DNA of 64,000 nt from Muscardinus avellanarius (GCA_963383645.1 OY726557.1:130532751-130596750), one strand, 5' to 3'. Numbered from the stretch's first letter, positions 1 to 10,202 are shown. Program-made: numbers and translations. The notes: generated by a model not told the origin, from the sequence alone.

Positions 1-213
1 AATCAGTACACATTTAATGACTGTTTAAAAATGTGGATAAAGAAAAAAGTGAATACTTAAAGAGAATCAGGAAAGAGAATTAAAAAGAGAATGCTGAAAA
101 CTGATAGATCAATCAAGGCTAATAACAACTGCAATAACCACATAATACAACTGTCTTCATCAAAACTAAAGTATGTCACTAGTTCAAGTCAAATATACAG
201 AAACTTTTGCCTT
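1..213. other. NFRKB intron, AT-rich sequence
   Basis: No gene, repeat or motif recognised. Confidence 0.4.
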
Positions 214-400
214 GCCAGGCATGGTGGCACTTGCTTGTAATCCCGCTATTTGGGAGGCTGAGACAGGAAGATCGCAGGTTCAAAGCCATCCTTGGCAACT
301 TAGTGAGGCTCTGTTTCCAAATAAGAAATAAAATCAGGCTGGGGGTATAACTTGGAGGAAGAATCCTAGGTTCAATCCCCAGTACCAAGGAAAAAAGAAA
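214..400 (+). repeat. B1-dID SINE
   Basis: B1 head GCCAGGCATGGTGGCACTTG, then a dID tail ending TCAATCCCCAGTACC and an A-rich end. Confidence 0.85.
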
Positions 401-632
401 ACTTCTGCCTTGCCATTCCTTATTTTGTATCCTCACACAACTAACATTGTTTGGGGGAAGCATGCCACCCCTACATAACCTCAAAAATCCAACTAGGCTT
501 CCCTTGCTCTGTTCTATAGAAGAGCAGACAGTGTCCTCCCACCTAAAACTCCAACTCTGATGAAATAGATCTCTGACAACCACAGTGGGGACTTCCTCTT
601 TAAACTAATAACCCATCAAAGTAGGGAATGCA

Positions 633-836
633 GCCAGGTGTGGGGTATACCTGTAGTCCTAGTTACTCAAAAGACAAATGGGAGTATCTGACCCCAGTTC
701 AGAGACAGCCTGATAAATACAGTAAGACCTCATCTCTTAAAAAACAGAAAGAAGCCTGAGGGTGTGACTCCATGGTACAACACTTGCCTATCATGTGTAA
801 GGCTAATGGGTTCCATCCTCAGCACCCAAAAAAATG
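633..836 (+). repeat. B1-dID SINE, diverged
   Basis: Head GCCAGGTGTGGGGTATACC, ID-like tail with CTATCATGTGTAAGGC and CATCCTCAGCACCC. It is older than most copies here. Confidence 0.7.
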
Positions 837-1056
837 CCTTTTTTCTTTTTGTGGTCCTAAGGATTGAACCCAGATGCATTTTACCTCTGAGCTACACCCT
901 CAGACCTATTTTATTTTTATTTTGAAACGGAGTCTCACTACTCTCATCTTATTTTGATGAGAGTCTCACTACTAGCTAGGGCCTCAAAACTCATGATCCT
1001 CCAATCTCAGCTTCCCAAGTACTAGGATTACAAACATGGGACACCACACCCAGCTT
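837..1056 (-). repeat. B1-dID SINE with a short internal duplication
   Basis: Inverted dID tail (ATTGAACCCAGATGCATT) then inverted B1 (GGACACCACACCCAGC). The segment GAGTCTCACTACT occurs twice within 40 bases, a small tandem duplication. Confidence 0.75.
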
Positions 1057-1358
1057 AAAAAAATGCTTTTAAAGGAGAGAATGCAAATTTTAAATCTTTA
1101 AAACAATGAGATTTAAAATTTAACAAAATTCAAAGAGGTGTGCTATACTTTCAGGGCATCCTATCAGAAAAAAATCACCCCAGAAATAAGGAGGGAAGAG
1201 GCTTCTTCTGGCTCCTCTTTACAGGATGGAGGGCAAATTGTGAATTAAGCATGGCCCCAAATTGTTTTGCAACCTCTGAAGTAAAAGCTGATTCAGGCAG
1301 TATCACTAATGGAAGAAGCCACTATGTAAAACAAAGGCTTTCAAAAAATTAAGTTTAT

Positions 1359-1582
1359 GCTGGACGTGGCCGCATATGTTTGTAATCCCAGCATTTGGGA
1401 GGCTGAGACAGGAGGACTGCAGTTTGCAGCCAGCCTCAGCTACTTTAGTGAGGCCATTTGCAACTCAGTGAGATCCCGTTTCCCTGTTTCAAAATAAATA
1501 AAAATTGGGCTGGGAGTGTAGCTCAGAAGTAGAATGCCCCTGGGTTCCATCCCTAGTACCGCCCAAAAGAAAAAAAAAAAAA
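1359..1582 (+). repeat. B1-dID SINE
   Basis: Head GCTGGACGTGGCCGCATATG, tail GTTCCATCCCTAGTACCG and an A-rich end. Confidence 0.85.
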
Positions 1583-1583
1583 G

Positions 1584-2300
1584 TTTATCACATAATTCCA
1601 AAGTATCACTCCACAGATTTCTTAATTATAAGGGAAAAAAGGTGCCCTTTTAATCAGAAGTCTGACAGACACTCCTTAACCATGCGATCACACATGGTAT
1701 TACCAACAATAGAAAAGCGACAACACGTGCCTCCTGAGGTGACAAAACAGAAGGGACATTTCCTATACAGCATTCCTGCCAAAAGCATTGGACACAAATC
1801 TAATCATGAAACGAGGGGACAAATTCCAAGAATTTTACATTTTACAAATCAAGTCTCCCAAAGGCTTCAAAAATATCATTAACCAGAAAGACCGTAAAAA
1901 AGGGCAAAAGACCTAGGTGGAAAAGCTAGAGACACAAGATCCAAACACAATGCCTGAACCCTGTGTGGATCCAGGATTTAAACAGTAGCTTACAAAGGAC
2001 ATCTCTCTCTCAGAAATAATTTTAAAAATGTAAACACTGTATATTCTATATTATTTGCTCATGGCAAAATTTCTTGGGTCAAGTAACAGGACTGACTGGT
2101 GCAATGTCATGCTTTTACAGGGGGGAGAAAAGCAAAACAGTAAGCTGTTTTTAAAAAAACATTGAAAGGCTACTCATAAAGAGCATCTCTGGGATGCTAG
2201 TAATGCTTTGTTTCTTGTTCTGGGTGGTGGTTACACAGCTAAGTTCATATTCTCTACTCTATAGAAAATTCAATAAAATTTTATTTAAAAAAAAATTAGT
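1584..2300. other. NFRKB intron, unique sequence
   Basis: No exon with NFRKB homology or splice borders is seen; no clear repeat. Confidence 0.4.
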
Positions 2301-2516
2301 GAGCCAGGCATGGTAGCACACGCTTGTAATCCCAGTTCTTGGGAAGCTGAGACAGGAGGATCCGGGTTTGTGCACGGCCTCAGCTACTTAGCGAGGCCCT
2401 TTGCAACTCAGTGAGACCCTGTTTCAAATTAAAGAATAAAAAATAGGGCTGAGGGTGTAGCTCAGAGGTAGAATGTCCCTGGGTTCCATCCCCAGTATAG
2501 AAAAAAAAAAAAAAAA
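2301..2516 (+). repeat. B1-dID SINE
   Basis: Head GCCAGGCATGGTAGCACACG, dID tail AGCTCAGAGGTAGAATGTCC and a long A run. Confidence 0.88.
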
Positions 2517-2520
2517 TAGT

Positions 2521-2708
2521 GATCTGGAAGTGGTGGTGCATGCTTGTAATCCCAGTACTTGGGAGGCTGAAACAGGAGGATTACAAATTCACGGCCAGCT
2601 ATTTAATGAGACCGTCCGTAACTTAGTGAGACCGTCTTTTAAAATAAAAATAAAAAAGGGCTAGAGTGTAGCTGGAGGTAGAATACCTCTGGGTTCAATC
2701 CCTATTAA
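2521..2708 (+). repeat. B1-dID SINE
   Basis: Follows the previous SINE directly after its A tail, same orientation; tail GGTTCAATCCCTATT. Confidence 0.8.
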
Positions 2709-2748
2709 GTATTACATGGTAGCAAAGTATTACAGAAAGCCACTCTCT

Positions 2749-2935
2749 ATATTGGGTCAGTTTTTTTTGTTTTGATTTGGGGTTTTTTTGGTGGTACTGG
2801 GGTTCCTGGAAACCCTTCTACCTCTGGGTTATGCTCCCAGACCTATTTTTTATATATATATTTGAAACAGGGTTTCTTAAGGCAGCGATCCTCCTGTCTC
2901 CGCCTCCCAAGTCCGAATATATTGGGTCAGTTTTT
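2749..2935 (-). repeat. Core-replaced B1-dID SINE, truncated, with 17-bp target duplication
   Basis: Inverted tail GGTTCCTGGAAACCCTTCTA is the mark of the subfamily whose B1 core is replaced. It is flanked by ATATTGGGTCAGTTTTT at 2749-2765 and 2919-2935. Confidence 0.88.
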
Positions 2936-2965
2936 GCACATGAAAAAGAACAGACTAAAAGGAAG

Positions 2966-3166
2966 AGCTGGAGGTGGCAATACACACACCTACTCTCGAG
3001 GCTAAGGCAGCAAGATTGTAAGTTCAAGGTCAGCTTGAACAACTAAGCCAGATCCTGTCTTAAATACAAAAAGAAGGGCTCAGGATATAGCTCACTGGTA
3101 GCTTAGCCTGAGTGAAGCTCTGGGTTCAATCCCCCAGTGCCTCGTGCACGCACACGCACACACACA
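2966..3166 (+). repeat. Old B1/ID composite
   Basis: GGAGGTGGCAATACACACAC through an ID-like tail (GCTCACTGGTAGC ... GGTTCAATCCCCCAGTGCC) and a short CA-rich end; borders are approximate. Confidence 0.65.
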
Positions 3167-3235
3167 TGAAGAAAGGCATATACACATACAAGAACAAGAC
3201 CCCTCAGTCCACCCTGTCAGAAACAGAATACAGAC

Positions 3236-3437
3236 CTCTGAAAAGCTTCTGAGCAATGTGCAAAGGGTTTCCAAAGCGGAAGTTCTCCCCACTGAAGAGA
3301 GCCAGGATGAGCTCATTCTGCTGCTCAACACTGTCTGCAGGAAAGTGAGGCAAAAACTGCTGGAGGTGTTCCCGCTGAGAGTCACTTAATACTTCCTGCC
3401 ATGTGGAGAGGCTGACGACATCAAAGAATATTTCAGG
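3236..3437 (-). CDS. NFRKB: NFRKB second coding exon (start of DEUBAD domain)
   Basis: This 202-nt exon starts after a CTAG acceptor (3441-3438) and ends TTCAGAG before GTCTGTATT. It encodes 67 residues plus one base, including STWQEVLSDSQREHLQQFLP, EQQNELILALFSGENF and FGNPLHIAQKLFR. This is the helical first part of the DEUBAD region. The donor GTCTGT is weaker than average but keeps the expected phase 1 into the next NFRKB exon. Confidence 0.94.
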
Positions 3438-4933
3438 CTAGGAGAATTTAGGGAAAAGTAAACAACAGGAAGATAAGTTAAATGTGCATTAAGTGTATAC
3501 GATAAAATATTTCCAGCATAAAATTTATCAGTTCATCATTTTAAGTGTATATATACAGTTTAGTGATTATATGTATATACCCACATTTGTTGTTCAACCA
3601 TCACTACCATCCAAGTTTTTATTTTTTCCCCTAGTACTGGGGAATGAACCAAGGGCCTCTCACAGTCTAGGCAAGCACTCAACCACTGAGCTACATCCCC
3701 AGCACACCCTGCACTCCCACCCAGCTCCCTCTCTTTGTTCCTTAAACCACTCCTAGCTACCAGTTCTTTTTTGAAATTTTAGGACAAGGTGTTACTACGT
3801 TGCCCAGGCTAAGCATATGTTCCTCCTGCCTCTGCCTCCCAAGGAGCTGAAATTACAGGCACATACCACTGTACCTGGCTTATATTTTTCAAAGAGAATT
3901 TCAAAAATTCCAATGACCTTTACTTAATTCTCAAAACTTAGAGGTTCTTTTGCTTATTTTGCTTTTTGTGGTGCTACGGATTGAACCCAGGGGCATTCTA
4001 CCTCCAAGCTACACCCCCAGCCCTTTATATTTTTTTATTTGGAAACAGGATCTCGCTAAGTTGCTAAGGGCCTAACTTGCTGAAACTGACTTCGAATCTA
4101 CAATCTTACTGTCTTATCCTTCCAAGTACTGATATTACAGGCATGTGTTACCAGCCTGGCTAATTTAAGTTATTAAACATAACATATACACCATAATCTT
4201 ATATCTAACTGCAAATAACAATCCAAAGAGCCAGGTGCAGTGGTATACACCTGTAATCCCAGCTACTCAGGGGGCTGAGGCAGGAGTTCTGCAACTTCAG
4301 GTCCAGCCCAGGCAACTCAGACAGGCACTATCTGAAGATAAAAAGAGCTGAGGATGTAGCTCAGTGGTAGAGCACTTGCTTAGCAAGCATGTGGCCCTGG
4401 GTTCAATCCCCGGCACTGCAAAATAAAGAAATAAACAAGCAAACAAATTATCTCAACAGAAAGAATCTCATTTGGAACTCATCTCTATCAACAAGAGTAT
4501 GATGGCAGACATCTGAACTGAGCTTAAACTGAGTAGCAAGAATGTTAACATGAGAGGAAAACTTGAAGAGTTAAGGTCAGTGGCTGAGAGTAAGCGGCAG
4601 CAGGACACACTTCATTTTCAACTCACTAGTTATATACTGAATATAGATCTACCAAGTACTAAGCTAGACTGGCATATATAACATCTGGATGGAGGAACAA
4701 TTAAACATATAATTAGAATGTAATTTAAGAAGTGCTGATGTAGCCGGACGTGGTGGCACAGACTTGTAATCCCAGCATTCGGGAGGCTGAGACCGGAGGA
4801 TCTCGGTTCACAGACAGCCTCAGCTACTTAGTGAGGCCCCCTGCAACTCAGTGAGACTGTTTCAAAATAAAGAATAAAAAACAGGGCAAGGAGTGTAGCT
4901 CAGAGGTTGAATGCCCCTGGGTTCCATCCCTAG

Positions 4934-4983
<50 letters not shown>

Positions 4984-6743
4984 GTGCTGATGTAAAGCCA
5001 GGCATGGTAGCTCACACTTAAAATCCCAGCATTTGGAAGGCTGAGACCGGAAGATCACAGTTCAAAGCCAGCCTCAGGTACTACTGACTGAGGCCGTTTG
5101 CAACTCAGTGAGACCCTGTTTCAAAATAATGAAAAATAGGGCTTGGGGGTATAGCTGAGGTAGAGTGCCCCTGGGTTCCATCTCCAGTACCACACACACA
5201 AAAAGAAGTGCTGATGTACACAAAAGTACACAGCATCAGAGAAGCCCACCAGAGTGTGATATTTAAAATAATTAAAGAAAGCCAGGTGTGGTGGCACAGA
5301 CTTGTAATCCCAGCATTCGGGAGGCTGAGACAGGAGGCTCGTGGTTTGCGGACAGCCTCAGCTACTTAGTGAGACCCTGTTTCAAAATAAAAATACAAAA
5401 TAGGATAGGGGGTGTAGCTCAGAGGTTGAATGCCCGAGTTCCATCCCAGACCCACACACACAAAAATGTAATGATAATAATAATTGAAATGATAAGGAAA
5501 AGGAAAAAAGAAATCCAGAGTAAAACCATAAAAGCAAAATAATACAAAAAGCAGAGCCGGGTGTGGTGGCGCACGCTTATAATTCCCGCGCTTGGGAGGC
5601 TGAGAAAGGAGGACCGCGCAGGTTCGAAGCCAGCCTCAGCTGCTTAGTGAGGCTCTCAGCAACTTAGTGAGACCCTGTTTCCAAATAAAATATAAAATGG
5701 GTCTGGGAGTATAGCCCGGAGGTAGAAAGCCTCTGGGTTCCACCCCCAGTACCACCAAAAACAAACAAACAAACAAAAAGCAGGAGTTCCTACAGGGGAA
5801 ATGGAGAGGGGTACCTAGGGGCTCTAATAGTGGCTATATGCATGGATTTTTCATTGATGTTCATAGGTTTTGTTGTTCTGAAATGGCATCTCACTATGTT
5901 GCCCAAACTGGTCTCAAATCTCTTTTTTAGGGGGGAGGTAGGTGGTTCAAGATTGAAACCAGGGGCTTTCTACTCTGAACTACATCCTCAGGAAGATGGA
6001 TGTAGTGGTGCACTCCTACAATCCCAGTATTTGGGAAGCTAAGACAGGAGGATCGCAGGTTCAAGGGCGCCTTGGCAACTTAGCAAGGTCCCTTAGGAAC
6101 TTAAATAAACCCTGTTTCAAAATTTAAAAAATAGGATTGGGAGTATAGATCGGAGGTAGAATGCCTCTGGTTCACCCCCCAGTACCAATAAATAAATGAA
6201 TGAAGAAATGGTAAGAGACCACTCTGCCGACAATGTAGAAAATAAAACTGAGCACAAAAGACTGAAAACTTTTTTTTTTTTTTTTGGTGGTACGGGGGGT
6301 GGAACCCAGAGGCTTTCTACCTCCGGGCTATACTCCCAGACCTTTTTTATATTTTATTTGGAAAAAGGGTCTCACTAAGTTGCTGAGGGCCTCACTCAGT
6401 AGCTGAGGCTGGCTTCGAACCCATGCGATCCTCCTGTCTCAGCCTCCCAAGCACGCGGATTACAAGCGTGCGCCACCACGCCCGGCTAGACTGAAAACTT
6501 AAGAGTGGTTCAGGTGGTTACCTTCCCATAGCACAGCTGCTATGGGAAGGTAACAGAGAAGAGCTTGTAAATGATATTACTACTTACATCCTCCAGAAGG
6601 TCTTCAGGCAGACTAACCCTGGTGCCTCCTAGCAAGCAGTCCTCCATGATGCGGGTGCCATGCCCATCTCCACATGGACCAAGTTCCAGGGGATCCGTCA
6701 GCATATGGTCTAAGGAATCCATTATTTCTTCTTCACAGGTACT
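3236..6743 (-). CDS. NFRKB: NFRKB, 5' coding part (two coding exons), gene continues below position 1
   Basis: NFRKB is a nuclear subunit of the INO80 chromatin-remodelling complex; its N-terminal DEUBAD domain binds and restrains the deubiquitinase UCHL5 (family knowledge). The sequence shows the N-terminus beginning MDSLDHMLTDPLELGPCGDG, then after a 3.15-kb intron an exon starting PEIFFDVVSLSTWQEVLSD, the beginning of the DEUBAD domain. The join is phase 0 (codon GAT, then CCT). Both exons are open and have GT/AG borders. The first 112 codons of roughly 1,300 are here; the third coding exon was not found and must lie below position 1. The gene lies directly downstream of PRDM10 on the same strand, as I recall for the human locus, and its CpG-island promoter is at about 9 kb. 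Confidence 0.95.
3617..3880 (-). repeat. Inverted ID element followed by inverted B1
   Basis: ID part AACCACTGAGCTACATCCCC; B1 part from about 3767 to ACTGTACCTGGC. This could be one old B1-ID copy or two insertions. Confidence 0.7.
3961..4163 (-). repeat. B1-dID SINE, diverged
   Basis: Inverted tail ATTGAACCCAGGGGCATT and inverted head TTACCAGCCTGGC. Confidence 0.8.
4230..4440 (+). repeat. B1 plus ID-type tail
   Basis: Head GCCAGGTGCAGTGGTATACA; the tail is full ID (AGCTCAGTGGTAGAGCACTT, then GCTTAGCAAGCATG), not the shortened dID form, so it is an older composite. Confidence 0.8.
4620..4740 (+). repeat. Possible ancient mammalian repeat remnant (MIR/L3-like)
   Basis: TATACTGAATATAGATCTAC then CAAGTACTAAGCTAG recalls the 'tactatgtgccaggcactgt' core of ancient repeats. 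This is a weak call. Confidence 0.3.
4743..4934 (+). repeat. B1-dID SINE
   Basis: Head GCCGGACGTGGTGGCACAGA, tail GGTTCCATCCCTAGTCACAC, running into a (CA)n tract. Confidence 0.88.
4935..4982. repeat. (CA)n microsatellite on a SINE 3' end
   Basis: About 24 CA units follow the SINE tail with no A run between. Confidence 0.95.
4998..5204 (+). repeat. B1-dID SINE
   Basis: Head GCCAGGCATGGTAGCTCACA, tail GTTCCATCTCCAGTACCAC, then CACACACA. Confidence 0.86.
5281..5463 (+). repeat. B1-dID SINE with short core
   Basis: Head GCCAGGTGTGGTGGCACAGA; the usual 'gaggccctttgcaactca' piece is deleted from the middle. Confidence 0.85.
5556..5778 (+). repeat. B1-dID SINE
   Basis: Head GCCGGGTGTGGTGGCGCACG, tail GTTCCACCCCCAGTACCACC and a (AAAC)n end. 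It belongs to the 'ggtctgggagtatagcccgg' group. Confidence 0.9.
5875..5990 (-). repeat. Inverted B1 and dID fragments
   Basis: GGCATCTCACTATGTTGCCC (B1-like) and GAAACCAGGGGCTTTCTACT (dID-like) in unusual order; borders are uncertain. Confidence 0.5.
5994..6192 (+). repeat. B1-dID SINE
   Basis: GATGTAGTGGTGCACTCCTA head, tail CACCCCCCAGTACC, AAAT-rich end. Confidence 0.82.
6259..6500 (-). repeat. B1-dID SINE with 13-bp target duplication
   Basis: Full inverted copy ending CACCACGCCCGGCT, flanked by AGACTGAAAACTT at 6259-6271 and 6488-6500. It is a recent insertion 90 bases downstream of an NFRKB exon. Confidence 0.93.
6588..6743 (-). CDS. NFRKB: NFRKB exon with start codon
   Basis: The ATG is at 6722-6720 and 45 codons run to 6588, where GAT is followed by the donor GTAAGTAG. 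Upstream, 6723-6743 is 5' UTR; a CTAG acceptor ends at 6744. The peptide ends TRVSLPEDLLED, exactly at the DEUBAD border. This start is chosen because the N-terminus matches the known NFRKB N-terminus and no upstream in-frame ATG lies within the exon. The reading frame runs past the donor into the intron only as a shadow. Confidence 0.95.
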
Positions 6744-7090
6744 CTAGACAAACAGATGCTTCTTAAGACAGAAATTCCAGGAATCTGGTTGATGCTAATA
6801 CTCTTCCAGAAAAGACTCAATCTCATTCTTACAACTTGCCCTTACCCCCTAGTGACACCTGCCGTTCTCCTTCCCTTCCACACTACATTCTCGTTGGAAT
6901 TTTCACATCCTATTTACTAAGGCTCTTTTCTCAAAATGCTTCCATTGTAACTCCTAAATTCACAATACTTGCATTTTATATAGTAAAATGAACTCTGCAA
7001 TTAAATGATAAACAGATCACTGCTAATAATTTGGAGTTCTCAGGTCAACAACATCTCTAGCAGAACATAATTTCTTTAACAATTGTTTTC
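6744..7090. other. NFRKB intron, unique sequence
   Basis: No further exon or repeat recognised. Confidence 0.4.
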
Positions 7091-7091
7091 C

Positions 7092-7385
7092 CCAGTGGAT
7101 GTGGTGGCATACACCTGTGATCCCAGTACTTGGGAGGCTGAGACAGGAGGGCCTCAGGTTGAAGGACAGCCTCAGCAAGTAGGGAGACTTAGTAACCGAG
7201 CAAGATCTAGTTTCAAGACGAAAAATAAGGGGAAGGGATGTAGCTCAGTGGTAGAACACTTGTCTAGCTTGTGCAAAGCCCTGGGTTCAATGCCCAGTAC
7301 TGCATAAATAAAATAAAAAATAAAAGGGGATGGTGGTATAGCTTGAAGGTAGAATGGGTTCAATCACCAATACCACCACAAAAAC
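7092..7385 (+). repeat. B1-ID SINE with an extra dID tail
   Basis: B1 head, then a full ID tail (AGCTCAGTGGTAGAACACTT), then at about 7325-7380 a second tail unit (GGTGGTATAGCTTGAAGGTA ... CACCAATACC). Confidence 0.78.
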
Positions 7386-7494
7386 TAATAATAACTGCTT
7401 TTTTCTTAAGCAATTAATTCTTTGTTGTTAGAAAGTTCACTAGAAATCCACATATACTAGTAAAGCTCAGACAGTTAACAGTTACTTCATGAAG

Positions 7495-7665
7495 GCCTAA
7501 TCAGTGTCAGATCTTTCATATATCTCAATTAATTCTTACAATTGTGCATATTATACCTACTCTACAGATAGTAAAACTGAAGCTCAAAGTATGTAACTTG
7601 CCCAATCCCAGGGGCAGTCTGCCTGCCTGCAAATCTATGTTCTTAACACTTAGTACCTCTTGCAT
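7495..7665 (+). repeat. MIR element (ancient SINE)
   Basis: ATCTCAATTAATTCTTACAA, CTACAGATAGTAAAACTGAA and GTAACTTGCCCAATCCCAGG follow the MIR core order (tail of 'tttacagatgaggaaactga' and 'taacttgcccaaggtcac'). Confidence 0.65.
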
Positions 7666-8749
7666 AAACTCTCAATATCATGAAAAGAAAGCTTTTTGAT
7701 ATTTTGTAGGCCCACATAAACTCCACAGGTTCCAAACACTCAACTATGACAACCAGTAAAGTCAGTGGCCAATCTGCCTGGCCCATGTGATCTTTATAAC
7801 CACATCAATTAATACTCCTTTTCTCCTTCTTGTAATCAATGAAGACTGCTAACCACCTTTGGAAAAGTACACACTGAAACATTTTCAGAGGGCATCTCAC
7901 AAAGCTAATGGCTGAAATCAGGTGTAAAGTTGAGACCACAGGACTAAGCAATGCCAAGAGAATCACAGACAGCATGAACTCAAATCACTTTACAAATATA
8001 TACTAAATCCCCTCTCTAGCTCCTATTCCTATCAAATGGGCTAACAAGCACAAGAAAATGGAAAGAAAAATTAACTTAAGTCAAAATATCAGAGTCCAAA
8101 AATCCTACCTCACCAGGTGTCAATTTCCTTATCTGTAAGATAAAGAGGAGCTGGACCAGGTTATTTCCAATACTGAATTCTTGCAATGAATCAGCTAAGT
8201 GACAGCTTATATCACCTAACGCAGGTATTTCCCATTTCTAAAACTCTCAAATGATGAAGAGCAGACCTGTGACGTTACATCTAAAATGAAGTACCCTTCC
8301 ATTATATTCTTCCAAATTCTTTTGAAGAGATCTCCGATCTATAAAGATACAGCAGAAAGAGTAGTGTTAGATGAAGGCAGCTGGGTGGCCCCCAAGCAAC
8401 TGTGCCCATCTCCCTTCAGGACTCAGTGAACCGAGAACATCCTGAACATGCCTGGTGCTTAAATAACTGAGGCAGGCAGTTAAGCACATGGCATACGATT
8501 TTAACAAAACTTTAAAATGGGAAAATGTAGAAACAACATGATGCTTAGAATAAAACCCTCTTGAACTGGCAGAGGACAGAGCACAACTACAAGTCAGTTT
8601 CCTGTCTTGACATTACTACACAACTTGCTCACAGGTTTCTTCATTTAAGGTGAATATTTAGCTAAATTCACTACATTCCAGGGACAACCTTTACTCTCAG
8701 TATTCGAAACTGAATCTCAAAATAAAAATAAATAAATAAATAAACAAGC
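7666..8749. other. NFRKB intron / promoter-proximal unique sequence
   Basis: Apart from the MIR-like piece no repeat or exon is recognised. A short (AAAT)n lies at about 8722-8742. SINEs are absent for about 1.3 kb next to the CpG island. Confidence 0.45.
8104..8250 (+). repeat. Possible MIR-type remnant
   Basis: GTCAATTTCCTTATCTGTAA resembles the MIR 'cagtttcctcatctgtaaaa' motif; the rest is too diverged. Confidence 0.4.
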
Positions 8750-9299
8750 CGCTGCCAAGGAGCTGGGACCCCGGAAGCCATTGGTTTTTAAGTCTTGGGT
8801 GTCCTGGGCTTTTTCACTAGACCAGGCGGCCTCTCCTAATGGCCTTCCCCGCTGCACCTGGGGAACCTTCCCTCCAGGACCCTCCCCAAGCAGAAGTGAA
8901 ACCCCGGGCTCCTCCTGGAGGAACTGCCGGCTCCTAAACTTCACCCCCAGCAGCAAACCCCGCCCCGCCCCACCCCGCCGAGGCCCCGGCCCGCGCCCCG
9001 CCCCTCCCAACTGCACCCCGCCCCTCCCCCACCGCGCCCAGCCCCAACCCGCACCCACCCGGGCCGCGGGTCCCAGCGCCCGGCCCCGCCCCGGCCCGAG
9101 GCGCGGCGACCTCGCAGGGCCACGTCCTTCCTCCGACCCCAGCCACACTTCGACCCTGGCCCCTACCCGCGCCCGCCGGCACCTCAACCGCGGGCGTGGG
9201 TCCCCCGGCCCGCAGCGCTCCTCCAGCCGCGGGCTCCCGGACGCGCTCGCTCCCGAAAGGCGTCTGGGTGCGTGCACGCTCCGGGCTCGGGCGGCGGAA

Positions 9300-9362
9300 G
9301 GGGCGGGGCCTGGCGAGAGCGTGGCGGGGCTGGGCGGGGCCCGGAGGGGCGGGGCCGGGGCG
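9300..9362. promoter_or_regulatory. GC-box cluster (Sp1/KLF-type)
   Basis: Four copies or near-copies of GGGCGGGG occur in about 60 bases (starting near 9301, 9322, 9332 and 9347), next to an ETS-like GGAAG at 9296-9300. This is typical of a TATA-less housekeeping promoter. Confidence 0.7.
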
Positions 9363-9377
9363 CGGGCGGAGCGCGGG

Positions 9378-9382
9378 ATTGG
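9378..9382 (-). promoter_or_regulatory. CCAAT box (NF-Y type) on the minus strand
   Basis: The plus strand reads GGATTGGCTGG, i.e. AGCCAATCC on the minus strand. A distance of about 80-100 bases to a start near 9.28-9.30 kb would be usual for NF-Y. Confidence 0.5.
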
Positions 9383-9387
9383 CTGGG

Positions 9388-9450
9388 GTTACCTGCGACC
9401 ACCGAGTCCTGGGGTGCTGATTCCCCTCGGCTTGAGAGTCTCACCTGCGT
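9388..9450 (-). other. Two candidate 5' splice sites for a non-coding NFRKB first exon
   Basis: The minus strand has CGCAG/GTGAGAC (cut after 9445) and CGCAG/GTAACC (cut after 9393). Either could join a 5' UTR exon to the acceptor at 6744. Which one is used, if any, cannot be told from sequence. Confidence 0.35.
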
Positions 9451-9740
9451 TAGGAGCTTCCGCGCGGCAGAGGTGGGGCGGGTTTCCTTTGCGGGGCCAC
9501 GAGTCACGGCTCGGGAAGCTGAAGTCGGCCGGCGCCAGGCACTGTGCTAGCCACGTTCTGTCGCTGTCGGTGTACTGCGCCCGTGCGCTGGGCACTGAGT
9601 GACCGTGTTGGTGGAGGACACCTCGGTTTCTCGAGGTCGAGGACAATGCGGACCTCAGCCGGTGTCCCCCCAGCGTCTTCCCTCCTGTCCTGACCTCCCC
9701 ACCTCCGGAAAGTATTCCTACATTTTAAAAAGTACTTTAC

Positions 9741-9920
9741 ATTGGGCGTGGTTGCCTACGCCCCTAATTGCACTACTTGGGAGGCTGGGGTAGGAGGGTC
9801 GCTGGTTTGAGGGCAACCTCAGCAAACAGTGAGAATAATCAACCTAGCGAGACCTTGTTTCAAGATAAAAATAATAATTAGCTCGGAAGTAGAATGCCCC
9901 TGAGTTAAATCCCCGTAACA
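9741..9920 (+). repeat. B1-dID SINE
   Basis: ATTGGGCGTGGTTGCCTACG head, tail GAGTTAAATCCCCGTAACAC running into (CA)n. Confidence 0.8.
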
Positions 9921-9926
9921 CACACA

Positions 9927-9965
<39 letters not shown>
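9917..9965. repeat. (CA)n microsatellite on a SINE 3' end
   Basis: Begins inside the tail motif GTAACACACAC. Confidence 0.93.
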
Positions 9966-9967
<2 letters not shown>

Positions 9968-10012
9968 AAAAAGTATACATTAAACCGGTACACATGAAAG
10001 CAGGTACAGTGA

Positions 10013-10201
10013 GCAGAGCGTGGTGGCGCATGCTTGTAATCCCCTAATCCCCGTGCTTGGGAGGCTGAGACAGGAGGGTCTCAGCAACTTAGTGAGACCC
10101 TGTTTCCAAATAGGGATCCTGTTTCCAAAATAAAATATAAAAGAGGTCTGGGAGTATAGCCCGGAGATAGAAAAGCCCCTGGGTTCCACCCCCAGTACCT
10201 C
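10013..10201 (+). repeat. B1-dID SINE
   Basis: GCAGAGCGTGGTGGCGCATG head with a small duplication (AATCCCCTAATCCCCG), tail CCACCCCCAGTACC. Confidence 0.87.
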
Positions 10202-10202
10202 A

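Larger units (their letters stand above)
8750..9640 (-). promoter_or_regulatory. CpG island, NFRKB promoter region
   Basis: A dense GC/CpG block, unlike anything else in the window, lies between the NFRKB start-codon exon (6.7 kb) and the PRDM10 3' end (12.2 kb). It has clustered GC boxes (GGGGCGGGG), an inverted CCAAT (ATTGG at 9378-9382) and no TATA box. GC boxes plus the CCAAT suggest minus-strand initiation near 9.23-9.30 kb, but two good minus-strand splice donors further right would imply a start above 9.45 kb. Long ORFs here are by-products of GC richness. Confidence 0.85.

Noticed and set aside
1..3235. Search for the third NFRKB coding exon
   Set aside because: No match to the continuation of the DEUBAD domain with a phase-1 acceptor was found on the minus strand.
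8781..9602. 273-codon open frame (plus) and 186-codon frame (minus, 8717-9277)
   Set aside because: Both lie in the CpG island, are Pro/Arg/Gly/Ala-rich in every frame, and open only because stop codons are rare in GC-rich DNA.
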